A stretch of DNA of 64,000 nucleotides from assembly GCF_030272615.1 (NCBI RefSeq), contig NC_081411.1, positions 187,987,949-188,051,948 of the forward strand. The letters run 5' to 3'. Source of the DNA: Cryptomeria japonica (Eukaryota; Streptophyta; Pinopsida; Cupressales; Cupressaceae). Both the position numbers and the translations under genes were made by a program. Below are positions 11,189 to 22,606 of this stretch, one piece after another; position 1 is the first letter of the stretch; each line of letters starts with the position of its first letter. The notes beneath the pieces were generated by a model. It ran no database searches, had not been told where the DNA came from, and worked only from the letters and a program-made list of their open reading frames with translations.

Positions 11189-12489
11189 TGTAAAGCGGAA
11201 AATCGAACCCTAGGTGTTCCCCCACTCCAAGGAGAGAGAAAGGAGGTCACTAGGATTGAGGGTTTTCACTTAAGAGAGACTTTACATTCAAAAGAGGGGT
11301 TGAAACTCACAAGATCCAATCCCACACAATGCAAGACTGAATTCTAAATGAGTTTCAAGGGTTGAGACAACAAGGATACCCTCTTTTGTAAAGAATGTAG
11401 ATAGGAGGATTGAACTTGGAATGTATGTAAAGGTAGGAAAGATTCACTTGTAGACAGAGATAGAGACACGAGATGAAGCTACGAACCTAAAATTAGAAGT
11501 AAAATGTTGATACGATGCTGTCCTGTGAATTTGAGCGAAAGTTGACGGGACGATGGCGCCCGGAGTGCACACGGTCCTCTGAAAAATTCGCAAAATGAAG
11601 GGGGATCTATTCATCTCTGCACAAGGATTCCAGATCTTCAATTACAGTAGCGTACCTACAACCTACACACAAAAAAGAGAGGAAAATTGGGGGGTTAGGG
11701 ATTAGGGGTTTGCCTTCAGGTCAAACCCCGGTTTTGGAATTAACCAAGAAATGAGAATGCTGTAAATGTAAATGTTTGTAATGTAATCAAGTACTGATAC
11801 CTTGTTGTAAGAATGTTTGTATTCTTACATGCAAAGGTGTAATGATGTTGTATGTTGTATGTGATCTCCTCTTCAATGGTTGAATCCTTGTCTTGAATGC
11901 AACACCTAGCCTTGAATGGAGACCTAGAATGCTCAATTGCTTGAAGGAATGCTTGAATGTTTGAATGTTTGAATGTTTGAATGTTTGCCTATCACTTCCG
12001 CGTTTTGCACACATATGTTTTTCCTCTTTTTTTCTCTCTTTTTTCATGAGGGGAGAGGAAATGTAGTTTATATACTTGTCAATTAGGGTTAGGAGATTGA
12101 TTTTTCCGACCTTAGGCCGACCTAGGAACATTATTTTCCAAATTGCAAACTTGAAGACCCGATGCCCAAGAAGAGACCGGGCCCAAAATAGGGCTAGGGA
12201 CCAAGGCATTGGGCGCCATGGTCCTGAGGGACTAGGGTGCTAGGCGCCATGGTCCTAAAGGACCAGAGCGCTGGGCACCATGGTCCTGAAGGAGCAGGGC
12301 GCTAGGCGCCATGGTCCCACCTCCCGGGACAGTAGGGTGCAAGGAGGATCAGGCCAAGGTGCAGAAAAGATGCAGTTTTTGATGTCGCAAATAGGTTTCG
12401 GGGTCTCCATTCAGGTTCAACATTGTGCCACCATCGTGAAGACCCAAATGTATTCAAAATTGCAAGTGTCACAATTTTACGACGCTACA
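11189..12489 (-). repeat. Element L 3' LTR (1301 bp)
   Basis: Nearly identical to 17871-19155. Sense ends are TGTAGCGTCG and CGCTTTACA. It differs from the 5' LTR by two extra GAATGTTT octamers near 11950-11990 and scattered substitutions. TATA-like TATATAA (sense) lies at 12068-12074. Confidence 0.94.
12205..12325 (-). repeat. Four 31-bp palindrome-rich repeats in L 3' LTR
   Basis: The GGCGCCATGG core starts at 12212, 12243, 12274 and 12305, an exact 31-bp period. Each unit stacks short palindromes (GGCGCC, CCATGG) and a potential hairpin GGTCCTNAAGGACC. In the sense direction the array is 130-240 bp upstream of the TATA-like box, an enhancer-like position. The other LTR has the same array. 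Confidence 0.88.
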
Positions 12490-13279
12490 TTTAGACCCCG
12501 CTTTAGTGGGAGTATAAGCGTACGCCCATACTTTTGGTAAAGTACAAGGAAACAACATTGAAAGACTTTCACCACGTCAAGGAGGCAAGATACACCAAGC
12601 CCCCAGTGGACTAAGGATCTTATGACTTTGATTGACAAAGTAAAAGGGAAGATCATGAGGGAGAACAATGACTGTCAGTAGTAAGGTTCCCTCACTATGA
12701 GTCATGCAAGAAATATACCAAAAAAATTTCAAGGCAAAGCTAAGTTCGCCAAAAAAAAATTTTTTTTAAGAATCTTGAAGAGATATGGATGGAGTGTATG
12801 CCCCCCTACATTAAAGCAATCGCACATGCTTCATCAGGGGTGATTTCTTTAAGGTAGTGATACACATAAGAAATAAGAAGAGAAAGGAGCATGTTATCGC
12901 AAAGATTTAGCACCCAAGTGTGAGATAAACCCAAGGATAATAGACACAAAACACAAATCACGAGGTGACTTCACTTTCCTTGGGGTCAGTATGCTATATG
13001 ATAATTCATGTATATCATATGTATGTATGCATAATTGTTCTTCATTCCCCAATCAAGGAAGGTCACCTAGAAGAAGGGAATACATGTGTCTTTTGAGTCA
13101 ACATGAGAGAGACCAAAAGAGATCTCAATGCTTTGCATCGTCCTCAAGTAGACAACACTAAGGACAACAAATAGAAGAATGAGAATAACACATAGAAGAA
13201 GTAACAAAAGAGATCAAGAGAGGAGGAGAGAGTCTGCTATGCTAATGAACTAGTCTAGCATGTCATCCACCCCCCAATC
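12490..13279 (-). other. Element L 3' noncoding region
   Basis: About 790 bp between the end of the gag-protease frame and the 3' LTR. A weak purine tract (AAAGCGGGGTCTAAA, sense) abuts the LTR. A perfect A9T8 palindrome lies at 12751-12767. No coding potential seen. Confidence 0.6.
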
Positions 13280-16200
13280 TTACTGATCAATATTTTGGGA
13301 AGGCAGGAAACATGCTAGAGGAGGAACATCCAACACAGCAGATAGAGCTGTCACAAGATCCAAACAAGGGCTATGTTCATGTTCCAAGCCACATTGTTCT
13401 TGTCTAGGAGCTAGGATAAGTGCTTTAGAAAATTCGTTAGATAAATGGTTATCAATATCAACATATTCATATTCACTATCAGAAGCAAGAGAAGTAACAT
13501 TTTCATCATGAATAACATTTTCATCTATATCATCATCAACATTTATAAAAATAGGATCTTTAACTCGCACAGGATCAAAACCATCATGCATCTTATGCTT
13601 AGGAGATTTTGGCTCAATTTTTGGCTGAGGAGAAAATGGAATAATACTAGCTGAAGGTGTTTTTGGGGATTGCAAAGTTTGAGAAGCAGTTGCACGAGCT
13701 CTAAGACGACACTTTCATTGGCATTCACGTGCAGAACGATTTCATCTAGTCTTAGTAGGAAGTGGAGAAGATTGAGGAGGAGGAATTTTCTCATCCTTAT
13801 CACTTGGGTGTTTAGGTTGTGGTCTCTTAGGTTGGATAATAGGAGAAGAGGAAGGTCTCTTCTCTTTATAAGAGGAAGGAGGAGGAACTGCTCCATATAA
13901 AGGAGGAATATTTGGTTTAGGAAGGAGACCAAGTCCATCATGACGAGGAGGTATAGGTCTACTTTTAGAAAGTTTATTAGACATAGACATAGTCACATCC
14001 ATAGGAATGGGTTGGGAATCTTCTTGAGGAAAGACATTAGTTTTATCTTTCAAAGGAAGAAATTCCTTCTCAAGAATGATAGGAATATCAAGTTTGGGTG
14101 TTCGAGGTTCACTTAGTGATAGGATCATATCTTTCTTCCACTTTTGATAAGATTTGAAAAGATGATCACTTCACGGTGGAAGAGATTGGAATTGTTTAGG
14201 CCAAAAATAATCAATAGGAATGCTAGAAGTTCTTTCAGCTGGTTTAAAGAGACTATGATTGACAGTAACAACTTCACCATTATGGGGAAATTTCAAACAC
14301 TTGTGAATAGGAGAAGCAATAGCTTTCATGGAAGATAACCAAGGATAGCCTAGCTTCACACGAAATTGTTCGAATGATGGAATAATAGCAAAGCTCATGT
14401 CAAGAGATTTGTTATGGACCTCAATAGGTAATGTAATAGAACCAATTGTAGGAGAAGAAAATGCATCAAATAATTTCAGAACCACATTTGTTTTGTCATA
14501 GATCACTTGATTCAATTGCAAAGTAAAAAGAAATTCTTCAGTAATGACATTAACCATGCAAGAAGGATCAATAAGCACTCCACGGCAAGGTGTATTCTTG
14601 ACTTTTGCAACTATATATAAAGGACCATCAGGTGCCCTGATAATTTCACTGGAATCAAATGTGATGGAAGGTTCTTTAGGGATTTTCTACTGATCTACAA
14701 AGTTAATCACATTTGGAGTCATAGACACAAGACCATCAGGTGAGAAAGAGGAATCATTAGTCTCAATCACATTAGAGGTATGAGAAGGTAATGGATCAGT
14801 AAAAATCTTAAGATTTTGGTTAGGAAGAGCTACAGATATGTTGCCTTTATCATTCACGCCTGAAATAGAGATAGTATTATTATCAATCAAATCTTGAATT
14901 TTACCCTTTAAAGCAAAACATTTTTTAGTATCATGCCTAGTTTGACGATGAAATTGACAAAAAGATTTGTTATCAAAATAGGGTGAATTAATCTTTGTAG
15001 GATCGATTTGCTTTATAGGAGGGAGAGTAAGCACATTTTGTTCCAATAACTTATTCATAATACTATGCAATGATTCATTCAGAGTAAACTTTCTTTCTTT
15101 CTTGAAAAACTTAGAAATAGGAGGCACACCTGATGCTGCATTCGCATTGTTGTTGATGATGTTTTCATTGAACTTGACGAACTCTATATTCGGTTTAAAC
15201 TTCCCAAATGGTTGTTGACTACTATCACCCTTATCACTCAGAGCCATCGGATTTGCTTGTTCCATTTGACTCATAGTCAGTTGATAATTGTGAAGAGTTG
15301 TACACAACTGTTGGAAAGAAGTAAACTCAGAAAACAAAAGTTTTTCTCTAATATCTTTTTGTAAATTAGAAATAAAGATTCTTTGAATATCATTGTCAGG
15401 TACTAGAAAAGAAATTTGAGCACACAAATGCTTATATCTACCAATGAAATCAGTCACTTTTTCTTTAACACCTTGTTTACAATGCATTAAATCAATCAAA
15501 GTAACTTTAGGACTTATATTGTTTTGAAATTGTTGAATAAAAGCATTTGCAAGTTGTTGGAAAGAAGTAATAGAATAGGAAGGCAATGAGAAATACCATT
15601 GTAAAGCCTTATCTCTTAATGTTCTAGTAAACAGTTTTGCAAGCAACCTTTGGTCATGAGCAAAATCGGTACATATTGTTTGAAAGGTCTTAACATGTGT
15701 TAGAGGATCACCTTTACCATTATAAAGCTCCAACTATGGGATTTCAACATGTTTAGGGGGGATAGCTCGAACAATGTCAAGAGAAAGTGGGCTCGCCACA
15801 TCAAATGTGGGCACACTAAACTTAGATTGATTCATAGAGGCAATTTGTTGCTGTAACGAAGAGACAGTTTGTGCAAGATTGTTAATGGTCGCTTTAGTCG
15901 AAGAGTTCATATTAGACATGTTAGATTGCGATGGAGATATTATGTTATTGAAAGAAGGTATTGATTGAGAGTAAGGTGGCAGGACACTATGATGGTTAGT
16001 CATAGGAGATGATTGGAAAAAAGGAGCACTACAAGGAGGAATGGAATGGTTGAATGAATTGCCCCCTTGCATCATGTTCATTTGTGGAGATGTAATAGGG
16101 ACACTCATTGAAGGAATGAATGAAGAAGTCAGATTGAATGAAGGAAGAGGGTTGATTGAAGAGGAAGGATTGCCCCCATGACTGGTGATCATAGGTGGAA

Positions 16201-16696
16201 TGTTTTGTATTGAAGTAGTCATTATGTTTGATGTAAAAGTAGGTATACTAGCAATAGAAGTTGTCAAAGGGATAGAATGATTGACTTGAGTAGGAGGTTG
16301 TGTATAACCTAAAGTTTCGGCACAACTCTTCATAGGCATCACATTCGAATCCATGATGTGTGCAATACCACACAAAATATCAATTCCATTCTTATCACTT
16401 TGCACCATACGTTTTAGACCCTCAATTAATGAAAGAGCTTGACTATCAGGGTATTCTTGAGACATCCATTGCTGAAAATCATCAAATTGGTTATCCAATT
16501 TCGAAAGTTGTTCTATAGAAACCTCATGGAGAGCTTCTTCATCATTAAGAGGATTAGAGGAACTACCCATGTCCTCATTAAAAAGGCCATTCAAATTAGG
16601 TTCCATCTCCTCGGTAATTAAACCTTGGAAAGACTTAATTCTAAGGCTTCGTCTAACAGGAATAGTGTAAGTAGGGCTTATTGTTGTAAAACTCAT
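13280..16696 (-). pseudogene. gag: Element L Gag-protease polyprotein
   Basis: From ATG at 16696 to the stop at 13280 is exactly 1139 codons in one frame with about five internal stops (TAG at 15734 and 14687, TGA at 14171, 13742 and near 13715), each one transition from a sense codon. Order: an acidic N-terminus, a Ser/Pro/Met-rich low-complexity region (about 15850-16330), a Retrotrans_gag domain (about 15270-15730, with ALQWYFSLP and FIGRYKHLC), a knuckle CQFHRQTRHDTKKC near 14950, a retropepsin-like region around 14400-14640, then a Pro/Lys-rich and acidic C-terminus. The expected D-S/T-G active site reads DPSCMVNV, so catalysis is doubtful. The protein would package RNA in particles. No pol follows. 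Confidence 0.85.
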
Positions 16697-17843
16697 GCAC
16701 TACAGAGGGAGAGAAGATTTTGAATTTTGAATTTATTTTTGAATTTAGAGGTAGAAAATTTCAATAAAATCAGCCAATCTCCTAGACTTAAGCTGTTAAA
16801 TGCAATCACGACAATCTCCCGAAATTTTGGAAAAAATGTCAGGGACCGTGGCAAATGGAGTGCACAAGGTTCTCGCAACTTTTTTTGAAATTTTCAGGGA
16901 TGAAAGTTATGATGATTTTAAAGCTAATCTGAAATAATTGAGTGATTTTACGATCTGTAGATAGGCCAAATTAAAGTTGCAATCTCAAAATTGAACCCTA
17001 CCAAGATTGTTGAAAAATGCAAAATTTGAATTTTATGATTTTAGAGGGAAGACTAAAAGCAATGCAAGCTTTGAAATTTAAAAGTTGACTCAATTTCATG
17101 CAAGATTCAATTTTGAGAGCGGAAATCAAAGTTGTTGCAATTAAACACTTAATTTCAAAAGTCACAAATTGCAAAAATTTGAATAAGGCACTGAAACTTT
17201 GAATGAATGCCAACACACTTTTCAGATTTAGGATAGTAAGAAACACAATTTTGACACAAAATTTCAATTTCAACAATTTTTGAATGATTAGAAGCCTTAA
17301 TCCAAGCAACCACTAGACCAATTTTGACTTTAATTTTGAAAGTGTTAGAATTGATGAGATCAGCCAAGATTCTGGATTTTAGCAGAAAAATACAGTAAGA
17401 TCTAGCTCCTGAAATTTCAGAAAAAATGTCAAGGACGATGGCGCTCAGGGTGCACACGGTCCTCGTAACTTTTTTCAAAATTTTCAGGGATGAAAGATAT
17501 TATGATTTTGTTGTGGAATCCAAAGTTACAGCCGATTTGGAGGTGTCCTGATCAGTGAAATTATCAGTCAAAGGTTGAATCAAGAGGGTTTTAAAAATTA
17601 GGGTTTTGACACTTAACCACTTAATTTTCATAATTAAAGCACAAATATGAATTGATAATTTGCAATAGAAGGGTAGATCTGAAACAAGCATTAACAATTA
17701 AACATTTCACAAGCTCAATTACTAAAAATAAAATTTAGGGTTTTTATGCAATCAACCTCTGAAATTTTGCAAAAGATCAAACATGAAAATGTAATTAAGG
17801 AAGCAAATTTTTTTTTTAGATCTAACCATGAATAATTAGAATT
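16697..17843 (-). other. Element L untranslated leader with internal duplication
   Basis: A 1.15-kb AT-rich leader between primer site and gag. Two diverged copies of a block of about 150 bp occur 590 bp apart (about 16768-16920 and 17358-17510). Both contain the shared motif GGACNRTGG...GTGCAC...GGTYCTC, also present once in each LTR. No ORF of note. Confidence 0.7.
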
Positions 17844-17870
17844 AGGATGTTCACGTCGGGTTCACCAAAA
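17844..17870 (-). other. Element L primer-binding site
   Basis: Three bases inside the 5' LTR the sense strand reads TGGTGAACCCGACGTGAAC. It begins with the TGG complementary to tRNA CCA and sits at the right place. I could not assign the tRNA with confidence. Confidence 0.65.
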
Positions 17871-19155
17871 TGTAAAGCGGAAAATTGAACCCTAGGTGTT
17901 CCCCCACTCTAAGGAGAGAGAATGGAGGTCACTAGGATTGACGGTTTTCACTTAGGAGAGACTTTACATTCAAAAGAGGGGTTGAAACTCACAAGATCCA
18001 ATCCCACACAATGCAAGACTGAATTCTAAATGAGTTTCAAGGGTTGAGATAGCAAGGATACCCTCTTTTGTAAAGAATGTAGATAGGAGGATTGAACTTG
18101 GAATGTATGTAAAGGTAGGAAAGATTCACTTGTAGACAGAGATAGAGACATGGGATGAAGCCGTGGACCTAAAATTAGCAGTAAAATGTCAAGACAATGT
18201 TGTCCTGCGAATTTGAGTGAAAGTTGACGGGACGATGGCGCCCGGAGTGCACACGGTCCTCCGAAAAATTTGTGAAACAAAGGGGGATCTGTTCATCTCT
18301 GCACAAGGATTCCAAATCTTCAATTACAGTCACGTACCTGCAACCTACACATAGAAAAGAGAGGATGATTGGGGGGTTAGGGATTAGGGGTTTGCCTTCA
18401 GGTCAAACCCCAGCTTTGGAATTAACCAAGAAATGAGAATGCTGTAAATGTAAATGTTTGTAATGTAATCAAGTACTGATACCTTGTTGTAAGAATGTTT
18501 GTATTCTTACATGTGAAGGTGTAATGATGTTGTATGTTGTATGTGATCTCCTCTTCAATGGTTGAATCCTTGTCTTGAATGCAACACCTAGCCTTGAATG
18601 GAGACCTAGAATGCTCAATTGCTTGAAGGAATGCTTGAATGTTTGAATGTTTGCCTATCACTTCCGCGTTTTGCACACATATGTTTTTCCTCTTTTTTTC
18701 TCTCTTTTTTCGTGAGGGGAGAGGAAATGTAGTTTATATACTTGTCAATTAGGGTTAGGAGACTAATTTTTCTGACCTTAGGTTGACCTAGGAACATTAT
18801 TTTGCAAATTGCAAACTTGAAGACCTAATGCCCAAGAAGAGACCGGGCCCAAAATAGGGCCAGGGACCAGGGCGCTGGGTGCCATGGTCCTAAGGGACCA
18901 GGGCGCTAGGCACCATGGTCCTAAAGGACCAGAGCACTAGGCACCATGGTCCTGAAGGACCAGGGTGCTGGGTACCATGGTCCCACCTCTTGGGACAGCA
19001 GGGTGCAAGGAGGATCAAGCCAAGGTGCAGAAAAGATGCAGTTTTTGATGTCGCAAATAGGTTTCGGGGTCTCCATTCAGGTTCAACATTGCGCCGCCAT
19101 CGTGAAGACCCAAATGTAGTCGAAATTGCAAGTGTCACAATTTTACGATGCTACA
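17871..19155 (-). repeat. Element L 5' LTR (1285 bp)
   Basis: Pairs with 11189-12489. It carries the promoter for the element: TATATAA (sense) at 18734-18740, and the 31-bp repeat array at 18871-18991 (cores at 18878, 18909, 18940, 18971). A copy of the GGACGATGG..GGTCC motif is at 18230-18261, in what should be R/U5. Confidence 0.94.
18734..18740 (-). promoter_or_regulatory. Element L TATA-like box in 5' LTR
   Basis: TATATAA on the sense strand, conserved in both LTRs, with the palindromic repeat array upstream. Transcription would start about 30 bp downstream, near 18700. Inferred from position and sequence only. Confidence 0.55.
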
Positions 19156-19160
19156 CCCTT

Positions 19161-21264
19161 GTCATTACATTAATGGTTGCCCCTAGATCATCAACTAAAA
19201 CATTCTTTATTTGACTACCATTAATGACTATACTCACAACAGGACTGCCTGGATCAGAATACTTTGGAATAGTAATTTTTCCTAACATAATATCAGCCAA
19301 TTGACCCACAACATGAACTGTTTGTGGATCCTTTTTCTTTCTTCTAAGTTTCTTTAGGCATGCCTCTCTCAATGCCTTACCATATATTGGAACATCCTTT
19401 ATTGCTTGCAGCAATGGAATTTTAACACAAATGTGCTTCAGTTGATCAAGAATATCAAAGCTTTGTTGTTGATCAGTTGAAACTTCTATGTCTTTCAATC
19501 TTTGGGAAAATGGTGGTAATATTTGATTCTAAGGTATTACATCATTAGGATCAGAGATTGGCTACTCTTCTTGTACCTTAGTAATAACTGGCTGAGAGGG
19601 ATTAGGTAGTGTTGTTTGAGATCGGAGATGAATATCATCTAGTGATAAAGAATAGGCTCGGTATTGATTAGCATCAGCTGAATAAGCTTGTTGTTGTTGC
19701 TGAGATTTGATATTTGGATTAGGCAACGGTTGAGTAGGTAGCTATGTTGGCTTGGGAGGTGGTGTTGTGGCTATAGGAGGTGGCATTAAAGTAGGAGGTT
19801 GTGGTTGCTGAGAAAAAGGCTGATATCCAAAAGATTGGGATGACCATGATGGGTTTCCCCTCCATTGAGAGGTAGGTTGCCAATTCCCTTGAAACTAGTT
19901 CCTTGCACCTTGAGGTGGATACCAGTTTCCCTGTGGCTGCTGCCACTAGGGTATTTGATTAGCAAATTGTTGTCCTTGGCCTTGTGATCCATACCAATGT
20001 GGATAATTACCAAAATTTTGAGAATACTGTGGTTGCCATTGGTTATTTGGTGCATAAGAGTTACCACTATAACTAGAAAAGGAAAGTGGGTCAGGTGGCA
20101 TATCTTGTCTCTGAAAATGTGGTCTTCTTTGAGCAACATAGAAGACTTGTTCATCCTCCCCTTGAATTTGTTTGAAATCAGGTACTTCAACGTTTTTAAC
20201 CATCTTACATCTACAATGTTTCTTCCACTGCTTACAATGAGGACATAATTCTACAAGAAATGCATCAGCTTCCTCATGCTTCTTCTCAGCTACCAATGTA
20301 TCCAACTAAGTAGCCATATTGTTTATAATGTCCTCCTTGAAATCTTTTAACAAATGACTAAGTTCTAACCTAGAAAATCTAGTTCCAGATGATGATGATG
20401 GTGCTCCTAGCTTAAATCTCCTATTCTTCTTAGAAGTAGATCTGGAATACTTCTTGCAAATTTGTCCTATTTCAGCCCAAGTAGATTGTGTAATGTCATC
20501 CCCCCCATTAGATCTGAGGAATTGGTGCATTCATCACTGATACCCCTCAAGAATATCAATTTGAGGGAATCTTCATTTAGAGTACTATGCTTGGACTTCT
20601 TGACACTAAACAAAAACCTTTCCAGATAATCCTCAAGGCTCTCATCTTTAGTTTGTGTCATTCTAAAAATATCATCCCCATGCCGATCAGTGCCTCTACA
20701 ATAATCTTTATATTTTACAAGAAACAACCATTTCATCTCATCCCATGTATTGATTGTGCTACTACCCAAGGTCATGAACCATCTCAAGGATGGCTCCTTC
20801 AAAGTGGCTGGAAAATTTTTGAGTCTATGGGCATTTGTAGTATAGTCAAAACTCCTACAAAGAACATCAAACTCAAGTAGAAATGTATCTGAATCCTCTA
20901 TGACCAACCCATAGAACTTAGGAAGTGAAGATGCTGGAATGTTCTTGAGGTTAGCATTATCATACTGGTCAGAGATGGGAAACTCAAATGTTGGACCAGG
21001 TGGTGGTGGTGGTGGATTATTTCCACCAAGAGGTGGTTTCCCTTGCATTGGACTTATGGGGGTTATTACAATAGGCTACTCTTCTTCTTGTGGATCAAAA
21101 AGGAGCTGAAGACTACCTTCTAGAAATTCAGACTCAGGGTGATTCAAATTTTGTGGGACTTGATATAGCTCAGAAAAAGGGTTTATATCTAGAAAACTAT
21201 CTTCTGCATGAGTAGTATGAGTGGGTAAAAATCTACCTCTGGCATCTTTTCTTCTATTATGCAT
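19161..21264 (-). pseudogene. gag: Gypsy I Gag and protease N-terminal part
   Basis: ATG at 21264 follows the primer site by about 70 bp. Order: a short N-terminus (MHNRRKDARG), a Pro-rich stretch (PPPPPPGPTFEFP), a Retrotrans_gag domain at about 20530-20960 (LKEPSLRWFMTLG, then LEDYLERFLFSVKKS), a frameshift near 20530, a Cys/His motif CPHCKQWKKHC at about 20210-20250, a Gln/Pro/Tyr-rich region (about 19700-20100), then a conserved block before the protease (FDILDQLKHICVKIPLLQAI). The protease active site reads VLVDDLGATINVM near 19160-19205; DLGA is typical of Athila. It breaks off at element L and resumes at 11188. Several TAG stops. Confidence 0.85.
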
Positions 21265-21334
21265 GCAGATTCATGAAATTCAAACAATTAACTAGAAACT
21301 AAAATAATCATAAAAGGCTCTTAGCTTGACACCA

Positions 21335-21352
21335 TCCCTAGCAATAGTGCCA
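21335..21352 (-). other. Gypsy I primer-binding site, degraded tRNA-Asp type
   Basis: The sense strand reads TGGCACTATTGCTAGGGA a few bases inside the 5' LTR. The Athila tRNA-Asp site is TGGCGCCGTTGCCGGGGA. The five differences are all transitions and all lie in the three CpG dinucleotides of the consensus. Confidence 0.82.
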
Positions 21353-21357
21353 AAAAG

Positions 21358-22601
21358 AGTCTACCCCAACTATAATGACAATAATAATACCTCTAATTGA
21401 AATCTCAATCCAAAATTTGAACATTCATATGGTAGAGTTTACTATTCTCATGGTTGGTGTTCATTTAGTTGTCAATCTAGGAATGTAAAACTTGAAATGG
21501 GTCTGCAATATATATGCACTAAGCTCCTTAAATGATTATTCTTAATTACTGTAAGAAAGGTAGGAATGGAAATCATAAAGGCTAAATGAAATCTTTGCAA
21601 AAATCTACTGAAATGATCTAACGGAAATAACAGGAATCACATTGTTCTACCTTGGCTGCAGGAACAGTCAAAGGATCTATTTCCAGTGGCTACAGGACAA
21701 CCCAGTCATGGACTTCTACTGCAACTAAGTAAAAACTAACTTCAATAATCATAAACACGGGATCACTCACCAAGTGGGCCCCCTTGGATGAGTGATATCA
21801 AACTCTCAGCAAAGAAATATTAATATATTAGAATAACATATTTTTATTCATTTCTTCCTGAAAGATGATTACATATTCAAAAAGAGAAAATTCAGAATAC
21901 TTGACAAAAACTCTGCTCAATCTCTTTCCATTCTGTCTAACTCTTACAAAAGAAGGAAGAGCTTATTATAAAGAAAAGACAGACTACAATGGACAACTCC
22001 AGTTACACCCATAAGAAGAGGTGGATAGCTGTCAGATGAAGGGGATAACAGAGAGCTTGGCTGCAGGAACTGTGGATCTGAAACTGAACCACAGTCTTTG
22101 CATGCCAAAGAGATATTTTGCAAATTAAACATGCACCAGAGTTAAACTCCCATGGTGAAGTACAACTGCTCCAATTATGCCATAGATTATGCTTGCTTGA
22201 ATCTCCTTCAATTTGATCTCCAGCTATCTGAACGTGATTCTCCAGTCCTTGGGCGCAAAAGAGAATTCTCCATCGCAGCATCAATTATTATCTGCACTAA
22301 AATAGAAACAATATACAAGGACATGCATATGCATCTTACTTAACTAATACATTCATTAACTCACATATGAAATCATCCTAAATAATCCACATATCATAGG
22401 GACAAACCATTTGGCTATAGGAATAAATTGGCATGGCTACAGGAATTAACAGACAAGGTTCAAACATGATTTCTTAAGTTCAGTTTAAAACATGGATTAC
22501 ATATAGTCAATTCACAATATTTTACTCTCACAATGCAACTTAAAAGATACCAAAAACCTAAGAGTCTTGATAAAAAAACATGTCAATACACCGACTTATC
22601 A
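21358..22601 (-). repeat. Gypsy I 5' LTR (1244 bp)
   Basis: Pairs with 3542-4787. A TATA-like ATATATAT lies at 21508-21515. The inner terminal base is changed (GTAGACT where the other copy has GTAGACA). Right flank ATTAT is the TSD. Confidence 0.93.
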
Positions 22602-22606
22602 ATTAT

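Larger units (their letters stand above)
11189..19155 (-). mobile_element. Element L: gag-protease-only LTR retrotransposon nested in gypsy I
   Basis: Two LTRs (1301 and 1285 bp), perfect CCCTT TSDs, a primer site beside the right LTR, a long leader, one long gag-protease frame and a 3' noncoding stretch. No RT, RNase H or integrase motif is present in its 5.4 kb interior. Known: gag-only elements that depend on autonomous partners (TR-GAG type) are common in plants. The CxFHxxxxHxxxxC knuckle suggests a Tat/Retand-type ancestor; that placement is inference. Confidence 0.9.
3542..22601 (-). mobile_element. Gypsy I: Athila-like Ty3/gypsy element with extra 3' ORF
   Basis: Seen: two LTRs (3542-4787 and 21358-22601) with TG..CA ends (one outer base changed in the right copy), 5-bp TSDs ATCAT (3537-3541) and ATTAT (22602-22606) differing by one transition, a PPT beside the left LTR and a tRNA-Asp-like primer site beside the right LTR. 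The order on the minus strand is gag, protease, RT, RNase H, integrase, ORF3. Element L is inserted in the protease region. Known: Athila elements use tRNA-Asp, carry a DLGA-type protease and often have an extra ORF after integrase. It is inserted in copia A gag. Own length is about 11 kb without L. Confidence 0.92.

Noticed and set aside
11787-12209. 140-codon minus-strand frame inside the L LTR
   Set aside because: It is within LTR sequence, contains the GAATGTTT slippage repeat, and is broken in the partner LTR.
12205-12325. Regular 31-bp repeats that could suggest a CRISPR-like array
   Set aside because: Units are contiguous with no unique spacers, lie inside an LTR, and recur in the partner LTR of a plant retrotransposon.
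12751-12767. A9T8 palindrome as a terminator
   Set aside because: Factor-independent terminators are bacterial; here it is a poly-A/T tract in a plant element's 3' noncoding region.
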